DNA of 64,000 nt, from positions 88,251,142 to 88,315,141 of the forward strand of contig OU015498.1 in NCBI GenBank assembly GCA_907164885.2. Reading direction: 5' to 3'. Made by a program: the position numbers and the translations under genes. Each line of letters begins with the position of its first letter. The first letter of the stretch is position 1. The notes below the pieces were generated by a model. That model saw only the letters and a list, made by a program, of their open reading frames with translations, was not told where the DNA came from and did not search any database. Source of the stretch: Dolomedes plantarius. Lineage: Eukaryota > Arthropoda > Arachnida > Araneae > Dolomedidae. Below are positions 1-13,998 of this stretch, in pieces.

Positions 1-112
1 CGAAAAGTGACAATTAATAGTATCCGGATACACAAAAAACAAAACGTACGTACATAATAAAAGAAAAGCAAACAATGAAAATAACTCGAGTTCAAATAAT
101 AAGATATGGTTA

Positions 113-1066
113 AATATTGATACTGGATATTAGCTGAATATAATTCCAAGTAAAATTGTTGAAAAATTAAATGTTCCCATTAGAGAAAATAAAGTGATAA
201 ACGTGAAACAAACAAAAGGGCTAATACAGCTTAACAAAACATGCAATCTCTACCTTAAAATTGGTAATATTGTTAAATCGGCAGAGTTTTTCATACTTGA
301 CACCGATTTACCATATGTCCTCTTGGGTTTAAAGAGTTGTGTTGATTTTCGTTTGGTAATTAATTGTGCGAACCAAATTGTTGAGCAGGATGGGAAAAAA
401 CTGATCACTTTCTCTAGTTCTGAATGCAGCGATTTGTCTTTGCATATCATGCCCGAAAATCATGTTGAGCTAAATGTTAATAACGTTAAAGAGAAAAAGG
501 AAGTAAAGACAAAGTCTAAAAATAAAAATGTTTTAACATTTTCGAATGTTTCCGAGATGGATTCTGGTAATGGGTGCACACATTATCAGAGTACAGTCGA
601 GGAAAAAACGAAAATGAGTGAAAATGTAGGAAGTTCCGAAATAAAAGAACTTTTAGAGGAATATAAAGACACTAAATTTCCACCAGCCTATTTAATGTAT
701 GGCACAATTCTATATACAAATCCGTTAAAGGAAAGTATTTATCCTCCTGTTGAAGAGGCGAGAAAAATAGCAGTTCAGAGAACAAAACATTACCATGAAA
801 GGAATAAAATACATTACGATGCTAGATTTGTGGATATACAATTTACACCTAATGAGTCAGTCATTTATGAAGAATTTAAATACCCTAATACTAAGAAACT
901 GTCCCCAATTTTCAGTGGTCCTTATAAAATCCTTAACAAAATTTCTGACGTTAATTATGAAATTAATAAGAAAAATACCCACTCTCAAGAATCTTCAGAA
1001 GTTGTGCATGTTTCGAAGTTACGAAAATACCATGTACCAGAAAAATTAAAACTGAGTCATGAATAA
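113..1066 (+). pseudogene. Retroelement pol remnant: protease fused to integrase tail
   Basis: One frame from 113 gives an aspartic protease start (N-I-D-T-G-Y, catalytic D-T-G at 119-127) followed at once by a TAG at 131-133. After the stop the frame stays open from 134 to 1066. The protease part (to about nt 450) includes a flap-like segment and an L-L-G-L motif. From about nt 685 the protein becomes the last 120 residues of a retroviral-type integrase, with a P-P-A-Y-L-M-Y-G motif, a basic helix and a G-P-Y/F-like module (S-G-P-Y-K-I-L). A complete pol would have about 800 residues of RT, RNase H and integrase core in between. The junction near 680 is therefore an in-frame internal deletion. 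Broken by the deletion and the early stop. Confidence 0.75.
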
Positions 1067-1250
1067 TGTAAATAAAGAATGTATGTTTGTATATTATTAT
1101 AGGGTTGTATTTTTTTTACGTATTGTTGTATTGCAATTTTTTTTCAGTATTATGATAGTGCATTTGTATTCATTTTTACTTGGCTCAGCAGTGAAAGGAC
1201 AATAATTTCTCTGCAAAAGACTGTATAAGCCAAAAAAAAAAAAACCATGG

Positions 1251-1280
1251 TTGTCACCACTTGTCACCACTTGTCACCAC
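1251..1280. repeat. Three tandem 10-bp units (ttgtcaccac)
   Basis: Three exact copies of a decamer lie between the pol remnant and the purine tract of the first retroelement. No function is evident. Confidence 0.85.
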
Positions 1281-1455
1281 ATGTTTTTCTTCAAGACGTC
1301 TTATATGTTTATGTTGTATTGTGCTTGAGCATTCAGAGTTCTGAATGTTAGTTTTGTACACAGAAGAGTTGGTGGATAGGTTCAGTTTTTAAATTGTCAG
1401 AATAGGTAAATTAATTTTTTTCTTTTTGTTTGGCATGGGGAATTTCTTTTTCTTT

Positions 1456-1465
1456 GAGGGGGGGA
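1456..1465 (+). promoter_or_regulatory. Polypurine tract of the first LTR element
   Basis: A G-rich purine run (tttgaggggggga) sits immediately left of the LTR start. This is the expected place of the primer for plus-strand DNA synthesis in LTR retroelements. Confidence 0.65.
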
Positions 1466-1909
1466 TGTAATATAAAAATAATTTTTATATTAATTATCTG
1501 ACTTGTCTATATTCCTATAAAACATAATTTATTCCATTTCTAATGATGATATAATAGCTCTTAAAGTTTGCAGTAGTTAATCCCTTCGTTCCCCTATAGA
1601 CAGAGAAATATCCTGATAGACTTAGAACAGCCTCTGTCTAGGGAGACTGAACCGATAAGAATCATCGGACACGCCCTAGTCAATGACGTAGCATAGCGTC
1701 ATAGGGATTATTGCTTACACCAAGTCTTCTGTATGTTCCCGATGTAAAATGTGAACACGGCTAAAAGCCGCTCGCTTCCTGATAATGTTTGAACATAGAA
1801 TGTATCACAAAATCTAGCTCCCCTCCGATGGGGAAACTACGTCATAAACGACAAATAAAGTTGTGTTAATTCAGTCGCCTGTTTACTGCGTCCCAAGAAT
1901 TCCTTTACA
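1466..1909 (+). repeat. 3' LTR of the first element
   Basis: A 444-bp segment starts TGTAATATAAA right after the purine tract and ends ...CCTTTACA, the TG...CA form of an LTR. A polyadenylation signal (aataaa, about 1853) lies 50 bp before the end and a TGACGT motif lies in the upstream part. Boundaries are inferred from these marks alone because the partner LTR lies outside the window. Confidence 0.65.
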
Positions 1910-1949
1910 TGTGTTCCAGTATCAGCTGTTCCAACGATGCCTATTGCTA

Positions 1950-4021
<2,072 letters not shown>

Positions 4022-4630
4022 CTGCCGCGTTTGTTGACTCACGATCAGAAAGAGAATTCTGCTGGAATCTGTCAGGAACTTCTTGCTAATGCTAATGGGA
4101 ATTAAAACTTTTCTTTGAACACCATAACAAGAGGTGAGACGTGGATTTAAGGCTTATGATGTTAAAACTAAGATAAATCGTTGCTTTGGATGGGGAAAGG
4201 GTCTCTTACCACGAAAAGCACAGATGAGTCGCTCCTTGATCTTGGAGCGACCCGTCTGTGCTCCAAATGCGAATGATTGCGTCTTTGGATTAGATAGGCA
4301 TCGTCGTTATAAATTTGTTCCGCGGGATCAGATGGTAAACAAACAGTTGTCTAATGTGCTTTTAGCGCATGTGAGGATTGTGTCGTAGGAAGAAGCATGA
4401 ATTGAAGAAAAACCAGATTTCGGTGTTGCACCACAAGAATGTTCAGGCTCACGTGTCACTGCTTATCGTCAGATATCTGGAAAAACATCAGACATCGGTT
4501 GTAGCTTATCCCCCATCTTAACTGCAGCAGACTTTTCTGGTTACACAAACTTAAAATCTCTTTGAAAAGACATCGTTTCCAAATGAAGGAGAAGATGCAG
4601 GGACTTACCCCGAGTTAGATATCGTCTTTC
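4022..4630 (+). pseudogene. Mariner-family transposase relic
   Basis: Scattered frames on the plus strand read as the middle and C-terminal part of a mariner (Mos1/SETMAR-type) transposase. In order these are P-R-L-L-T-H-D-Q-K-E-N, Q-E-L-L-A-N-A-N, T-R-G-E-T-W (equivalent of T-G-D-E-T-W), K-A-Q-M-S-R-S, F-V-P-R-D-Q-M-V-N-K-Q, L-H-H-K-N-V-Q-A-H (the H-H-D-N-A-P-A-H site with catalytic D changed to K), K-H-Q-T-S-V-V, and L-K-R-H-R-F-Q. Several stops and frameshifts separate them, and the second catalytic aspartate is lost. No terminal repeats were identified, so element ends are unknown. The resemblance is piecemeal but in the right order along 600 bp. Confidence 0.8.
4219..4260. repeat. 17-bp hairpin inside the mariner relic
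   Basis: Arms 4219-4235 and 4244-4260 pair over 17 bp with two mismatches around an 8-nt loop. The hairpin sits where the transposase alignment has extra residues, right after the M-S-R-S motif. It looks like a local inverted duplication. Confidence 0.7.
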
Positions 4631-6181
4631 AGATGACAACTAGAAGGTGTTGCCTCAGAGAAACTATCCATTTTTATCACTCGGATCCAAAGAAACATTC
4701 CCAACCAAACAACAGATCATGCCCACGGCACGGAGGTGTTGCCTTGTGCACAGTGCTTATACGCAGATCTAGTACTTTCAGGACATTCGCCTGTATTCGA
4801 TGTGCCTCGAGTATCTAACTGTCAGAAAATAGATTAAAAAATTTTAGATTTGTTAAATAATATACCTTATCCAAGTGTGAATGTTTTGTTTTAGACTACC
4901 CTTGAGCAATCGTACTTTTAAAGCGAATGAAATGCAATGTTCTTTGAAATTTCCCAGCTGAAATTGTGGACTTCATACGACGTCACTTGTACATGATCTA
5001 TAGCACCATTATTGTGAGAATTATGTTTCATTTGCGGGAGAACATATACGATACATAATATCAAACATACCATGAACTACTAGCATCAAAAATAAAGTCA
5101 TTTATTCCCTTAGGAATTGAAATTTTATGAGAAACCACGATACACCGTAGCAAATACACACTCTACACATACCTCTAGATATACATACTCATATGACCCA
5201 TCATAGTCCTCCACTTTGCGTATGTTATGTAAAATTTAAATTAATATCAGTTTGTTTTGTTTTGTTTTTTGCTTCTTTTTTTCTGAGATGATGGTTTGTA
5301 TTACGGTAGCTTAACACAATAGCAACAACTGTCAGGGATTTACGTCATTTCAAATTATGTTTCTGCTTCCCGTTGACGTAAGTTTACGTCATTGTGTAAG
5401 CTGCTTTTCGTTCCCGCTAAATTAAAATATTTGACGGTTTTGAGCATTTGGTTTTTAAAAAATAAATTGTCAGACAACGGCAGAGAGAAGGAATTGAAAG
5501 AACTTTATAACATCGAGTTCTAAATACAGTTAATGACCTACCTAGTTGGTCAAAGTTTGCAAACTGACAGAATTCTGCTGCAACCGGTGTTCAGTATTAG
5601 AAAAGTGAAATAATTACTGGCTGCGATTACTTTAATAAAATATTTCTATTTACTCGTGTTCGTTATTCAAAAATCGAAATTAATTATTTCTGAATACTTT
5701 TAGAAGCAACAAGGCTGTGGCGAATAATAATTTGTCATCTTTGTTTTAAACGTAACGAGGAATTTACTATGAAATATAATTAAAATATCCATAATTAGAT
5801 ATCCTGTGGTCCATTTCTAAATAAAGAGAAGCTATGTTTATAGTACTTCTACTCGAAATACCGCTTCAAAGTACCAGAAATACCATATTCTTACAAAAAT
5901 GGCTCTATTGTGCCAAATTAAATTATAGACAAACAAAGTCCGAATTTCAGCATTTTGGAAATAACATTATATAAAGTTGAAAATACCTGATGAAGCATGG
6001 CGATACGGTTAAAAACTCAAATGTTTCGAAAGCTTCTACTTGATTGGTCAAAATGTTTTTAAAGTAGCACTTTTTCCGTGAAGCTGCCGACCATGGTTTA
6101 TTGCTACTGGTATACCCCATTTCAACTAAACTTAGGTTTTACGAGGTGAACGAGAACTATATTTCAGTTATTTGAACATAC
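4631..6181. other. Non-coding stretch, nothing recognised
   Basis: AT-rich, no convincing ORF or repeat pair. It lies downstream of the exon 2 splice donor of the tetraspanin gene, so it is probably intron. Confidence 0.5.
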
Positions 6182-6413
6182 CTGGAAACACATAACAATA
6201 AGAAGGATTAGGGCAATCTTCATAAATGTCTGCTTTCCATAGATCTGCCATAAAGTTTGCAGGCAACCCGTCTTATACAGGGTTAAATTTATTTTATAGT
6301 TGTACCCATAGTGTGCTTTCTCATCAAGAACTCTTTCACTGATGCAGGGATACATTATGGTTTTATCGCAGCAACTGAAAGGAACATCATCGATGAAGTA
6401 CTTGTCGCTTTTC
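6182..6413 (-). CDS. Peripherin-2/ROM1-like tetraspanin, exon 2
   Basis: This exon encodes the second half of the large extracellular loop and most of the fourth membrane segment of a photoreceptor-type tetraspanin. The marks of the peripherin family are G/D-V-P-F-S-C-C, then P-C-I, then A-H-Y-x-Y, then T-G-C near the end of the loop, followed by a hydrophobic stretch (F-M-K-I-A-L-I-L-L-I-V-M-C-F). The acceptor is T-rich and ends in ACAG before 6413; the donor is CAG/GTATGT after 6182. One leading base completes the split codon left by exon 1, so phases agree. The exon ends on a codon boundary. A further exon for the C-terminal tail is expected at lower coordinates or outside the window and was not found. 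Cysteine-rich loops of this kind form the dimer interface in the family. Confidence 0.85.
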
Positions 6414-6773
6414 CTGTAAAATTTAAAAAATAATGAAATCAGTAAACAAGAAATAAACGACAACTGACTATAGAAGTTGCTTCAATCGTAATGTGTATGA
6501 ACTGTAAAAGTAATGAATTAAGGGCATGGGTCACCATGAATGACTCTGTTAAACCGCGTAAGTAAATCTTCTGATGCTGTAAAAATCGTCAGTGTCTTTT
6601 GTCGCTGACGCATGACAGAGTCACATGACAAAGTCTCATGAAGTTTGTAAACAAACATGTTCGGGGCCTAATTTTTCAAGAGGGATTGAAAAGCAGAATC
6701 AATACATAAGGCATAAACTAAAGAAACGGAAAACATAAATATTGCAATATACAAATCGCAAGCGTTAAAACTG

Positions 6774-7204
6774 CTGTGTACTAACCCTATTGGATTCGCT
6801 CACCTCAATGCTAACCAACGGAGAAAAGGTGTCCAAGGACTGCCGAACTGTATTTGAAAACTTCTTTTTAAAAAATTGTACTCCGTAATAAAGAAAGAAA
6901 TTTTACATCTTGGGGCATTTTTCGTTTTAAAAAAATGCAAAAAATATTTTTTAAATTTAAATTATTTGGAGGGGGGATCCAGTATAGTTTCTTTTAAACG
7001 CTCATAATTTCCTTTGGTGGACGAAATTTATAAAATGAATCCTGTTGCAAGGTGCAGAAAAGTTCAGGCTATCTGAACTTTTCCGCACCTTGCAACAGGA
7101 GCATTTTTATTGGATTATCAGCATTTACGTAGCTGTAAATAGTGGACAAATTTTCTCCATATGTTAACATTGAGGTAAGCGAATCCAATAGGGTTAGTAC
7201 ACAG
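6774..7204. repeat. Fold-back (MITE-like) element with central hairpin
   Basis: Arms 6774-6815 and 7163-7204 are inverted repeats matching at 40 of 42 positions. Near the middle a second, much tighter hairpin lies at 7040-7100. No target duplication was identified at the outer ends. It lies in the tetraspanin intron. Confidence 0.75.
7040..7100. ncRNA. 61-nt hairpin, 28-bp stem (miRNA-precursor-like or MITE core)
   Basis: Arms 7040-7067 and 7073-7100 pair over 28 bp with one mismatch that becomes G:U in RNA, around a 5-nt loop (gctat). The near-perfect stem could be cut by Dicer, but it lies inside a fold-back repeat, so a transposon-derived palindrome is at least as likely. No evidence of transcription beyond its place in an intron. 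Confidence 0.35.
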
Positions 7205-9934
7205 TAGCCTTAATACCAGGGATAAAATATCGATAACTGAAATAATGGGGAGACGAAACAATGGCTGAATAACTTTTCTTTTTCTCTTAAAGCATAAAAA
7301 TTGTTGATATGAGACTGAATTCAGTGAATCCATAAGAATGGAAAGGAGAGAGACACAGCCCTAATATCATCGCGACGAAAATTCAGTGTAATCACTATTT
7401 ACAGTCATGAGACGGGAAAGTAAAGTACGCATCGAAGTCACTGCGAAATAGTTTTAGTGCCACGTGACTACGTCATTTTGACTTCATTGTCGAGTTACTT
7501 TGACCTGCACGTGGCGGCACTTGGTTACTAGTCTGTGTCAGGCTGTCACAATGATGTCACAGAGAAGTCATTCGAAAAAAGTCACATTTTAAGCATCCGA
7601 TACAAGCAAGATTGTGTGGTCGAAATTCGGTCACCGCTGTGACCAGCGTGACTTGATATATGGTAACTTCGACGGCACCGAGACTGTATGTGCCATTAGG
7701 GAGGTTTTCATACTTTACACACAATAAAAAAATTCCTATCGTAAGTGTAAGCAGTTTCTATCAAAAATTAATAACACTTGAAAGATACCAATTGTTTTGA
7801 CGTTTGAAAAACTATAATTGTAAGTTAGAATGAGGAAGAATGTGTTTATGTATTATCTCCCGTATCTTTCGGACTGTAGAACTTCCGAGTGTTGATCTGT
7901 AATATTATCTACTTTAGAAGTAAATAATCTATGAAAATACAAATAAATAATACATCGAAGGACATTGCAAAAATCTCTAATATGCACTGAAAAAAAAACC
8001 GCACTTGGGGGTCTTGGAGAGTTAATTTTACGTTTTTATTTACACGCATTTTGTAGTGTTTTTTTTCTTCTTCATCAAATGTGCCTTTCTGTAAAAATAA
8101 TCAAACTTTAAGAAATACTTTTAAAATTTGATTTAAAAAAATTTAAATTCAAAAACTTAAGCACGGTAATTTTTTTTATATATATGTGCCGAACCAATTG
8201 CTGTGTTTAAAATATTTTTTTTCCCTTTTGTGCAAAGAAAAGAGGTTTCGAAATGATTTATACCCAGAACTCATGAAAATTTTAAAACCTGTTCGCGTCG
8301 CATTCCGAGCATTTCGTTACGTTATTGCGTTGGCTCCGAGGTTGGTGACATGATGTGTGATTGGTTTGACGTACCACGTGGTCAATAAATAGAGCTCTGA
8401 GATTGGTTAAGACTTTTTAACGCTGACGCTACGTAGTGGGAACAGGTCTTTAATCAGTTAAAACGATGGCTTTAGTTAAAAACTTTTTCGAAGTTTTTAT
8501 TTGCAATCGCGTCCCATGGCATAATTTTGTCGGGTTTAGATTACGTAATAATATAATGGGTATCCCCACTTTCAAAATCAGTTTGTGTGGTGACATGCCA
8601 GAGGGAAGGAAAAGAATTTAGAAATTCTGTTGGGTAATGAACGGCTTCTTCACAATCTACTACTGCGTCTACCGAGTAATGAACGTGAGTCTGGATACTG
8701 AATTTATAGAGGGACTAGCTGAAGTACCCGACGATGCCCGGGATTTTAAGAATGTTTGTTGTTAACCAAAATCAATTTAAAAATTAACACAGTATAAATA
8801 ACATAAAAAATATATGTGAAATGTTATACACGTCTCAGAATTTCAGCCTTTCATCATTTTAATACTAAAATCTGAAAAGTAAAAATGTCAAATTCTCTAA
8901 TGTTTGTTAACCAAAATTAATTTAAAACTAAGCACAGTATAAATAACATAGAAAAAAAACCTTGTGAAATCTATAAATATATAAATTTATAATAAACTCC
9001 TCAGAATTCAGCTAGAATTAGCCTTTCATCATTGGGGTAAAAAAAAGCTGCAATTACAGGTTCAGCAGAAATTTCCAATAGAACAATGATATGACTGCAG
9101 CGTTGCCTCTTAAAAAAATGAAGTGTTTCATTGAGGGCTGCAAACCATTCAACTCCTCTCCACATTTAACTCCTATAAACATCCTCTACATATTAAATTC
9201 CTTTTCTCTCCATAATAAACTCCTCAGAATTTTGGTATATTCAGCCTTTCATCATAGTACCAGTAAAATCTGAAACATCCTCTCCAGAAATATAAATTTA
9301 TTAATTTCAATAATTAAACACACACAAATATATAAATTGCGCAAAAGTTTTTTAACCAACATTTGAATAATTCGTAAATGAAAAAGCATATGAAAATAAA
9401 GATAAGAACTTCCGGAATCGAAATTAATTACCCTTAATTTTTAATTAATAAAAAACCAACATAATATGAATAACAACGATAGTTGCTTAAAACCATATGA
9501 AAATAAAGCTATTATAAAGATGATAATAATAAAAAAAGCATAAGAAAATAATGCTCGCGCATGAAGTTAACGTTACGATATAAAGATAGTAATAATAATA
9601 TAAACCGCGTGCATAAAATATTTAGCTTTTCAAGCGAAATAAATTGATTTTTAGAAAAAAACTACTTTTAATCGAGAAATTAAAATACATTGCACAAAAT
9701 TTTAATTTTACCAACTTTCCACCCTACAATTTACACCCTACTTCTTTTAAATAGGATGTAAATATAAAGTTTTAACAGCCAATTGAATGCCAGTTAAAAA
9801 TAATGTGTGCGCATGAAGTTAACGTTACGATATAGAGATAGTAATAAAAATCTATATATATATAAAACAGTTCCGTAACTGACTAACTGACTGATTGACT
9901 GACTGACATACAAAGTACAGACCAAACCGTTGAA

Positions 9935-10115
9935 CCTAAAGGACTGAAATTTTGCATGGCGATTCTTCTTATAATGTAGGGGTGCACTAAGAAAGATTTT
10001 TGAAAAATTCTTCTTAGATTTTTTTAAATTAAATTTTTAATCTGTTTTTGTAACTTTTTTCAAGTTTGCATTTAAAATAATAATTTGAGGGTTGTAAAAT
10101 TTATATCACGAAAAA
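9935..10115 (+). repeat. 181-bp direct repeat, copy 1
   Basis: Nearly identical to 10525-10705; only a few single-base differences are visible. It begins cctaaaggactgaaatttt and ends at ttatatcacgaaaaa. Confidence 0.85.
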
Positions 10116-10524
10116 CATTCAAAAAATATTACATTCAAAAAATATCATCTGTAGATAGAAAGGGGAGAGAAAATTTAAAGAAATGTAAATTTATAATGTA
10201 CTCAGGGAATGTATTATTGTGGTTCTATATCAGAAAAATAATAAAATACATAAATCATAAAATAAAAAATATACATTAGCATATTGGGCACGAAGTTGCG
10301 TATCTTTCATGTAACATCAAACTCCCTTATTTTAATTCAAATGTTTAAAAAAATTTAAAAATAATAACATTTGAAAATTTCGCATAAGTTCATTTTGAAA
10401 AATTCATGTATTTCATATATATCTTATTTATTCTGCACTTTGTAAAAAAATAGAAATATGCCTGTCAAAAAACAGTAGTCAACTGCCCCAGAGCGCGCGT
10501 TGCAACGCTCTCATGTGTACATAG

Positions 10525-10705
10525 CCTAAAGGACTGAAATTTTGCATGGCGATTCTTCTTATAATGTAGGGGGGCACTAAGAAAGATTTTTTAAAAATTC
10601 TTCTTAGATTTTTTTAAATTAAATTTTTAATCTGTTTTTGTAACTTTTTTCAAGTTTGCATTTAAAATAATAATTTGAGGGTTGTAAAATTTATATCACG
10701 AAAAA
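10525..10705 (+). repeat. 181-bp direct repeat, copy 2
   Basis: Second copy of the unit at 9935-10115, 590 bp downstream and in the same orientation. Confidence 0.85.
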
Positions 10706-11989
10706 GATCATAAAAATTCCTTTAAAATGAAATTCTTTTCGCATCTTTACCTCCATTTTCTAATTTTTGGTGAATTTTTAAAGATTAATTTTTACAATTT
10801 AATTTATTAAACGCTGATCATGTGATTTCTTTATCTGGTACTTTAAATAAATTTATCGTCACATAACAACGAAATAGACACACAAAAAATTAAAATAGTG
10901 GCGCCATCTACTGTACGCTTGTGAATCGAGAGTTGGTTATTTATTAATTAAAAATATTGGAAAGTTCTTGTGGATCTGTAAATATACATGTGGTAACAGT
11001 TTTAAAATTTATAAATTATCAACCTACACAGATGATAATTTATCCGGCGTTGCCCGGGATTTTAAGAATGTTTGTTAACCAAAATCAATTTAAAAACTAA
11101 ACACAGTATAAATATCATAGAATAAAAAGCATGTGAAATGTTATACACATGAATAAAAAGAAAACCCAACATAAAAAACCATAAATTTACAATAATATCT
11201 TCAGAATTCAGCTAGATTTAGCGTTTCATCATTGGAGCAAAAAAACCCTGAAAAGTAAAGCATAAAATATATACATTTATAATAAACCACTAAAAGCTGA
11301 AAAGGAAAAATGTCAAATTGTCTTTAGGAAAGTAAAGCTGAAAAGTAAAAATGTCAAATTGTCGAATGTTTGTTAACCAAAATCAATTTAAAAACTAAAT
11401 ACAGTATAAATAACATAGAAAAGATTTAGCCTTTATCATTGGAGCAAAAATTCCTGAAAAGTAAAACATAAAATACATAAATTTATAATAAACCTACCAA
11501 AATCCATTAAAAAAATAAACACAGTATAAATAACATAGAAAAAAAAGTATACGAAATGTTATACACATTAATAATATGAAAAATAAAATAAAATAAAAAT
11601 AATAATTTTTAAAAATAATAAAATAAAATAAAAATAATTAAAAAAAATAATAAATAAAAATAATAATAATAATAATTTAAAAAATAATAAAATAAAAGCT
11701 GAAACAAAAAAGCCTCCATAAAAAAGCTGAAAATACAGGTTTAGCAAAATCTGTACGATCCGTATTCGAACCCGCGTCATGTTGTATAGTAAATTAACGC
11801 TCTTTACGAAAAAGATCATTTACGAAAAATAGTAAAAAAATTCCATGACGTACCATTTTTTCAAAAAATTGAAAATTGAAAAAATTTTAAATTTTGATTT
11901 TCGTAGTCACCAATCGATTGTGTTAATTAAGGAAGGGAATGAGCATATAATGTCATAAGTCGTCATTACTGGAGAAAACTGGTGATTTT

Positions 11990-13165
11990 TCTGTGTCTGG
12001 TGCGAAAAAAAAACGGAGAAAAGAAACAATCTAAAGAATCTGCCGAACTCTTAGGCTCTAGGCTAAAGCAAAAGAATTTATTGGCTCCTGGTACCTCTTT
12101 CTCATGGTTCAGAAAGAAACAGATTTCGTTCCATACTTTTCTCAAGATAGTGGCTTGGTTTACTGTAGCAATGTCCCTGGATTCATGGAGAATTTTAATA
12201 TACAGTATGACGTGAACGAGTGGAGGCTCTTTATTGACTCCTCAAAAAGAAGCCTCAAAGCAGTGCTTCTGCCTAACGGCAGCAAGTATGCTTCAGTGCC
12301 ATTAGGACATTCTGCGTACCTGAAAGAATCTTACGAGAATTTAGCTTTGATTCTCACCCATTTGAAATATAAAGAACTTGGATGGATGATATGCGGTGAT
12401 CTAAAAGTGCTTTCCATGCTTCTTGGACAACAAGCAGGAAACACCATGTACCCTTGCTTCTTGTGTGAATGGGACAGTCGGGATAAAAAGAATCATTGGA
12501 TCAAAAAGGAGTGGCCGCAAAGGAAAGCATTAACACCTGGAAACAAATATGTAGAAAAAGAAAGTTTGGTTGACCCCAGGAAGGTCCTGTTGCCTCCACT
12601 TCACATCAAGCTTGGCTTGATGAAACAATTTGTTAAAGCTCTATCAAAAGAAGGAGAGTACTTTAAATATCTAGGCAACAATTTTCCAGGACTATCGGAA
12701 GCAAAAATAAAGGAAGGTGTTTTCGTAGGTTCAGATATTCGGAAACTTTTTAAAGACGAAGTGTTTGAAAGTAAAATCCTTTCGAGGGAAAAAGAGGCCT
12801 GGAGAGCTTTCAAAGAAGTCGTCACAAAATTCCTCGGGAACGTTAAGGACCCCAACTATAAATCTATCATGGAAAACATGTTAATGGAATTCAAAGACTT
12901 GGGTTGTTCAATGAGTTTGAAAGTTCATTTTTAAATTAGCATTTGGACTACTTTCCCTTTTTGGCGCAGTTAGTGATCTTGGTGCAATTAGCGAAGAACA
13001 GGGTTAAAGATTTCACCAAGATATCAAAGAGATGGAGCTTAGATACCAAGGTAGATGGAGAGTCAATATGATGGGGACTACTGTTGGATGCTACACAGAG
13101 AAGTCCCACGTACGGACTACAACAGACCAAGTGTCAAAACGAGATTTCAGGGAAAAAGGAAAAGA
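11990..13165 (+). pseudogene. Broken repeat-borne ORF of unidentified family
   Basis: About 390 codons are readable across at least three frame segments. The first segment (to about 12110) ends at L-L-A-P-G-T-S-F-S-W-F-R; a frameshift leads into a long open part, 12104-12934. After a second frameshift at about 12930 come H-L-D-Y-F-P and then I-S-E-E-Q-G followed by a stop and R-F-H-Q-D-I-K-E-M-E. Notable motifs are L-F-I-D-S-S-K-R-S-L-K-A-V-L-L, W-M-I-C-G-D-L-K, L-L-G-Q-Q-A-G, Y-P-C-F-L-C-E-W-D-S-R and L-P-P-L-H-I-K-L-G-L-M-K-Q. I know such ORFs as multi-copy, unnamed proteins in arthropod and cnidarian genomes and take this to be a transposon-borne gene. I cannot name its superfamily and give it no function. 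No terminal repeats were found around it. Confidence 0.65.
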
Positions 13166-13998
13166 AAGCATTAAGGATATATGAATCCAGGATGTATTAA
13201 ATAATGGTAACCATTAAATGTTCTAATTAATATAGTTTCTAATTAATATAAATTTAGCAAATCATTTCCAATTGTTTTATATATTAATTCATTCGTAAAT
13301 AAAACACTTAAAAATATTTTGAAAAGACCTTCTTCTCCCCAGAATATGTACAGTAGGCTTTCTTGTCCATATATTCAATCCCATTTTGTGAAAAATCCTT
13401 ACGTGATTGAGAAAAATGGATGTCATATTTGAAATCAGCACACCGAATAATATAAAATTCAGTCATTACATTTCAAACACTTTTCTATGACTTAAATTTT
13501 GCAGGCCTGTGTAATCCTTCGTTCCCGACTTTACGTAAAATCGGCAAAAAGACTGTTGTCTTCTGAAGATAAGAGTAACTCTTATGTTAGTTTTAACTGC
13601 CGGTTTTTTTTTATATCCGGGCCAAATGTAAGATCTTTTTAGAAAGCGGTTCACCACGTTAGCTCTCGTTTATCTCGTCACAAGTGGTAAGATTTGACGA
13701 AAATCTCCAAAGATCAAAATTGTGCAGCCATCCGTAGGTGTGTTTGTAGTGGCATGGCAGGTAGCACCCTAAATAACTATTTTTTGTTATTTATATTTAT
13801 GTTAATTAACTTTACTTAATATTATGCTCATCAATTTCGAGTCACGTTTGCTTGCTGAATGGCAACGATTTTTAATAAAAAGCTGATTGTATTATTTGCT
13901 GTTCTATAGATTATGCTGGTTTCAACTAGACCAGGCAGTTTTATACTTTGAAGGTTCTATTTCAGTGATGCAGTGTGTATGCATAAAATAAACACCAA

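Larger units (their letters stand above)
1..1909 (+). mobile_element. 3' portion of an internally deleted LTR retroelement
   Basis: The stretch reads as the right half of a Ty3/Gypsy-type element: a protease fragment, an integrase C-terminal tail, a purine-rich tract and one LTR. The left LTR, gag and leader would lie before position 1, so length and target duplication cannot be checked. RT, RNase H and the integrase core are missing between protease and integrase tail without any loss of frame, so this copy cannot move itself. Assignment to Gypsy rests on the integrase tail following the RT slot and on LTR form. Confidence 0.75.
8714..11570. repeat. Degenerate interspersed-repeat block
   Basis: A motif combining ccgg-gatgcccggg and aaccaaaatcaattta-like sequence with a cacagtataaata tail recurs at about 8735, 8899, 11044, 11365 and 11493. 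A 181-bp unit occurs twice (9935-10115 and 10525-10705), and a (actg)n-like stretch lies at about 9880. The remnants of one or two unnamed repeat families are interleaved. A few AT-rich ORFs here are low-complexity by-products. Confidence 0.7.

Noticed and set aside
11568..11819. Minus-strand ORF rich in F, L and I
   Set aside because: Product of an AAT/AAAATA low-complexity stretch.
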